Positions 5,461-6,144 of a stretch of DNA of 6,144 nucleotides are shown one piece after another. The stretch spans positions 49,725 through 55,868 of the forward strand of contig DCTS01000067.1 in assembly GCA_002329645.1 (NCBI GenBank), given 5' to 3'. The DNA is from Lachnoclostridium sp. UBA1434. Its GTDB lineage: Bacteria > Bacillota > Clostridia > Lachnospirales > Lachnospiraceae. Every line of letters begins with the position of its first letter. Positions within the stretch are counted from its first letter, which is position 1. The notes under the pieces were generated by a model. It searched no databases, was not told the DNA's origin, and saw only the letters and a program-made list of their open reading frames with translations. The translations under genes and the position numbers were made by a program.

Positions 5461-6144
5461 ATGGATAATATGAATACAATTATTAAGGAAGCCGATAAGC
5501 TTCTGATGACTACCTATATCCGATATCAGACTGTCCTGGATAAAGGGGAAGGGGTATATTTATACGACATTAACGGAAAGAAGTATCTGGATTTTGCGGC
5601 AGGAATTGCGGTATTTGCATTTGGATACGGCAACAGTAAATATAAGGCTGATTTAAAGAACCAGATTGACAAGCTAATGCATACCTCCAATTTGTTTTAC
5701 AACGCTCCGGCGGTTGAAGCGGCAAAAAAGCTTTGCAAGGCATCGGGTATGGATCGAGTATTTTTTACAAGCAGCGGCACAGAGGCTATTGAAGGGGCAA
5801 TCAAGCTTGCCAGAAAATACTACTATATGAAGCGGGGCAAGGCGGGCGGAGAGATAATTTCAATGGGCCATTCCTTCCACGGCAGGAGCATGGGAGCCTT
5901 AAGCGTAACTGGAACTAAGAAATACAGGGAAGCATTTGAACCGCTAATCGGCGGAGTCGTGTTTGCTGAATATAATAATTTGCAGAGCGTTGAGGAGCTT
6001 GTAAATGATAATACCTGTGCTATATTAGTCGAGCCCGTTCAGGGTGAGGGCGGGATTTATCCGGCAGATAAGGAATTCCTGACAGGCTTGAGAGAGCTTT
6101 GCAATAAGAAGGATATATTGCTTATCTTTGATGAAATACAGTGC
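5461..6144 (+). CDS. argD: N-acetylornithine aminotransferase (5' part, cut by window end)
   Basis: Cytoplasmic pyridoxal-phosphate enzyme (class III aminotransferase) that converts N-acetylglutamate semialdehyde and glutamate to N-acetylornithine and 2-oxoglutarate. The first 228 codons are present without a stop; family members have about 390-400. Visible motifs are YLDFAAGIAV (42-51), HTSNLFYN (74-81), SSGTEAIEGAIKLARK (104-119, PLP phosphate-binding region), SFHGRSMGALSVTG (138-151), EPVQGEGG (191-198) and FDEIQC at the window edge, with Asp224 expected to bind the PLP ring nitrogen. The Schiff-base lysine lies beyond the window. The start is supported by GGGAGGAGG (5444-5452) 8 bases upstream. 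The gap after argB is only 23 bp, indicating one operon. Related class III enzymes (ornithine, GABA or succinylornithine aminotransferases) look alike, but the operon context makes ArgD the clear choice. Confidence 0.95.
   Translation, partial: MDNMNTIIKEADKLLMTTYIRYQTVLDKGEGVYLYDINGKKYLDFAAGIAVFAFGYGNSKYKADLKNQIDKLMHTSNLFYNAPAVEAAKKLCKASGMDRVFFTSSGTEAIEGAIKLARKYYYMKRGKAGGEIISMGHSFHGRSMGALSVTGTKKYREAFEPLIGGVVFAEYNNLQSVEELVNDNTCAILVEPVQGEGGIYPADKEFLTGLRELCNKKDILLIFDEIQC

Overview
This is an ordinary-looking chromosomal window from a low-GC Gram-positive bacterium, most likely an anaerobic clostridium of the Lachnospiraceae type. The grounds are AT-rich intergenic DNA with TATAAT-like promoters, strong GGAGG ribosome binding sites, a cell-wall-anchored protein with a PKTG-type sorting signal, Lachnospiraceae-like wording of the ArgD motifs, and a cyclic-pathway argJ-argB-argD cluster. 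The genus cannot be fixed from the sequence alone.

Layout. Positions 1-139 hold no gene, only a perfect 12-bp stem hairpin (83-110) that terminates the first gene. Positions 140-763 (minus) encode a 207-residue secreted, wall-anchored protein of unknown function. Positions 898-2112 (minus) encode argininosuccinate synthase (argG). A 292-bp divergent intergenic region (2113-2404) carries two good promoter candidates for argG, each with an ARG-box-like dyad over its -10, and a less certain promoter for maf. Positions 2405-3013 (plus) encode a Maf-family nucleotide pyrophosphatase. A 211-bp leader (3014-3224) carries a promoter resembling one of the argG promoters, then ten tandem copies of a 7-bp unit. 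After it come argJ (3225-4445), argB (4514-5437) and the first 228 codons of argD (5461-6144, cut by the window end), all on the plus strand.

How the genes work together. ArgJ (glutamate/ornithine N-acetyltransferase), ArgB (N-acetylglutamate kinase) and ArgD (N-acetylornithine aminotransferase) carry out the acetylated-intermediate half of arginine synthesis. ArgG acts later, joining citrulline to aspartate. ArgC, which works between ArgB and ArgD and often opens such operons, is not in this window. The argG and argJ promoters share a TTGCAT -35, a 17-bp spacer and TGTATAATTA-like -10 sequences, so common control by an ArgR/AhrC-type repressor is plausible but unproven.

I see no RNA gene, CRISPR array, insertion sequence or obviously foreign DNA, and no clear new system. 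The least explained items are the heptanucleotide repeat array in the argJ leader, the paired promoter/operator arrangement at argG, and the wall-anchored protein with no recognisable domain.
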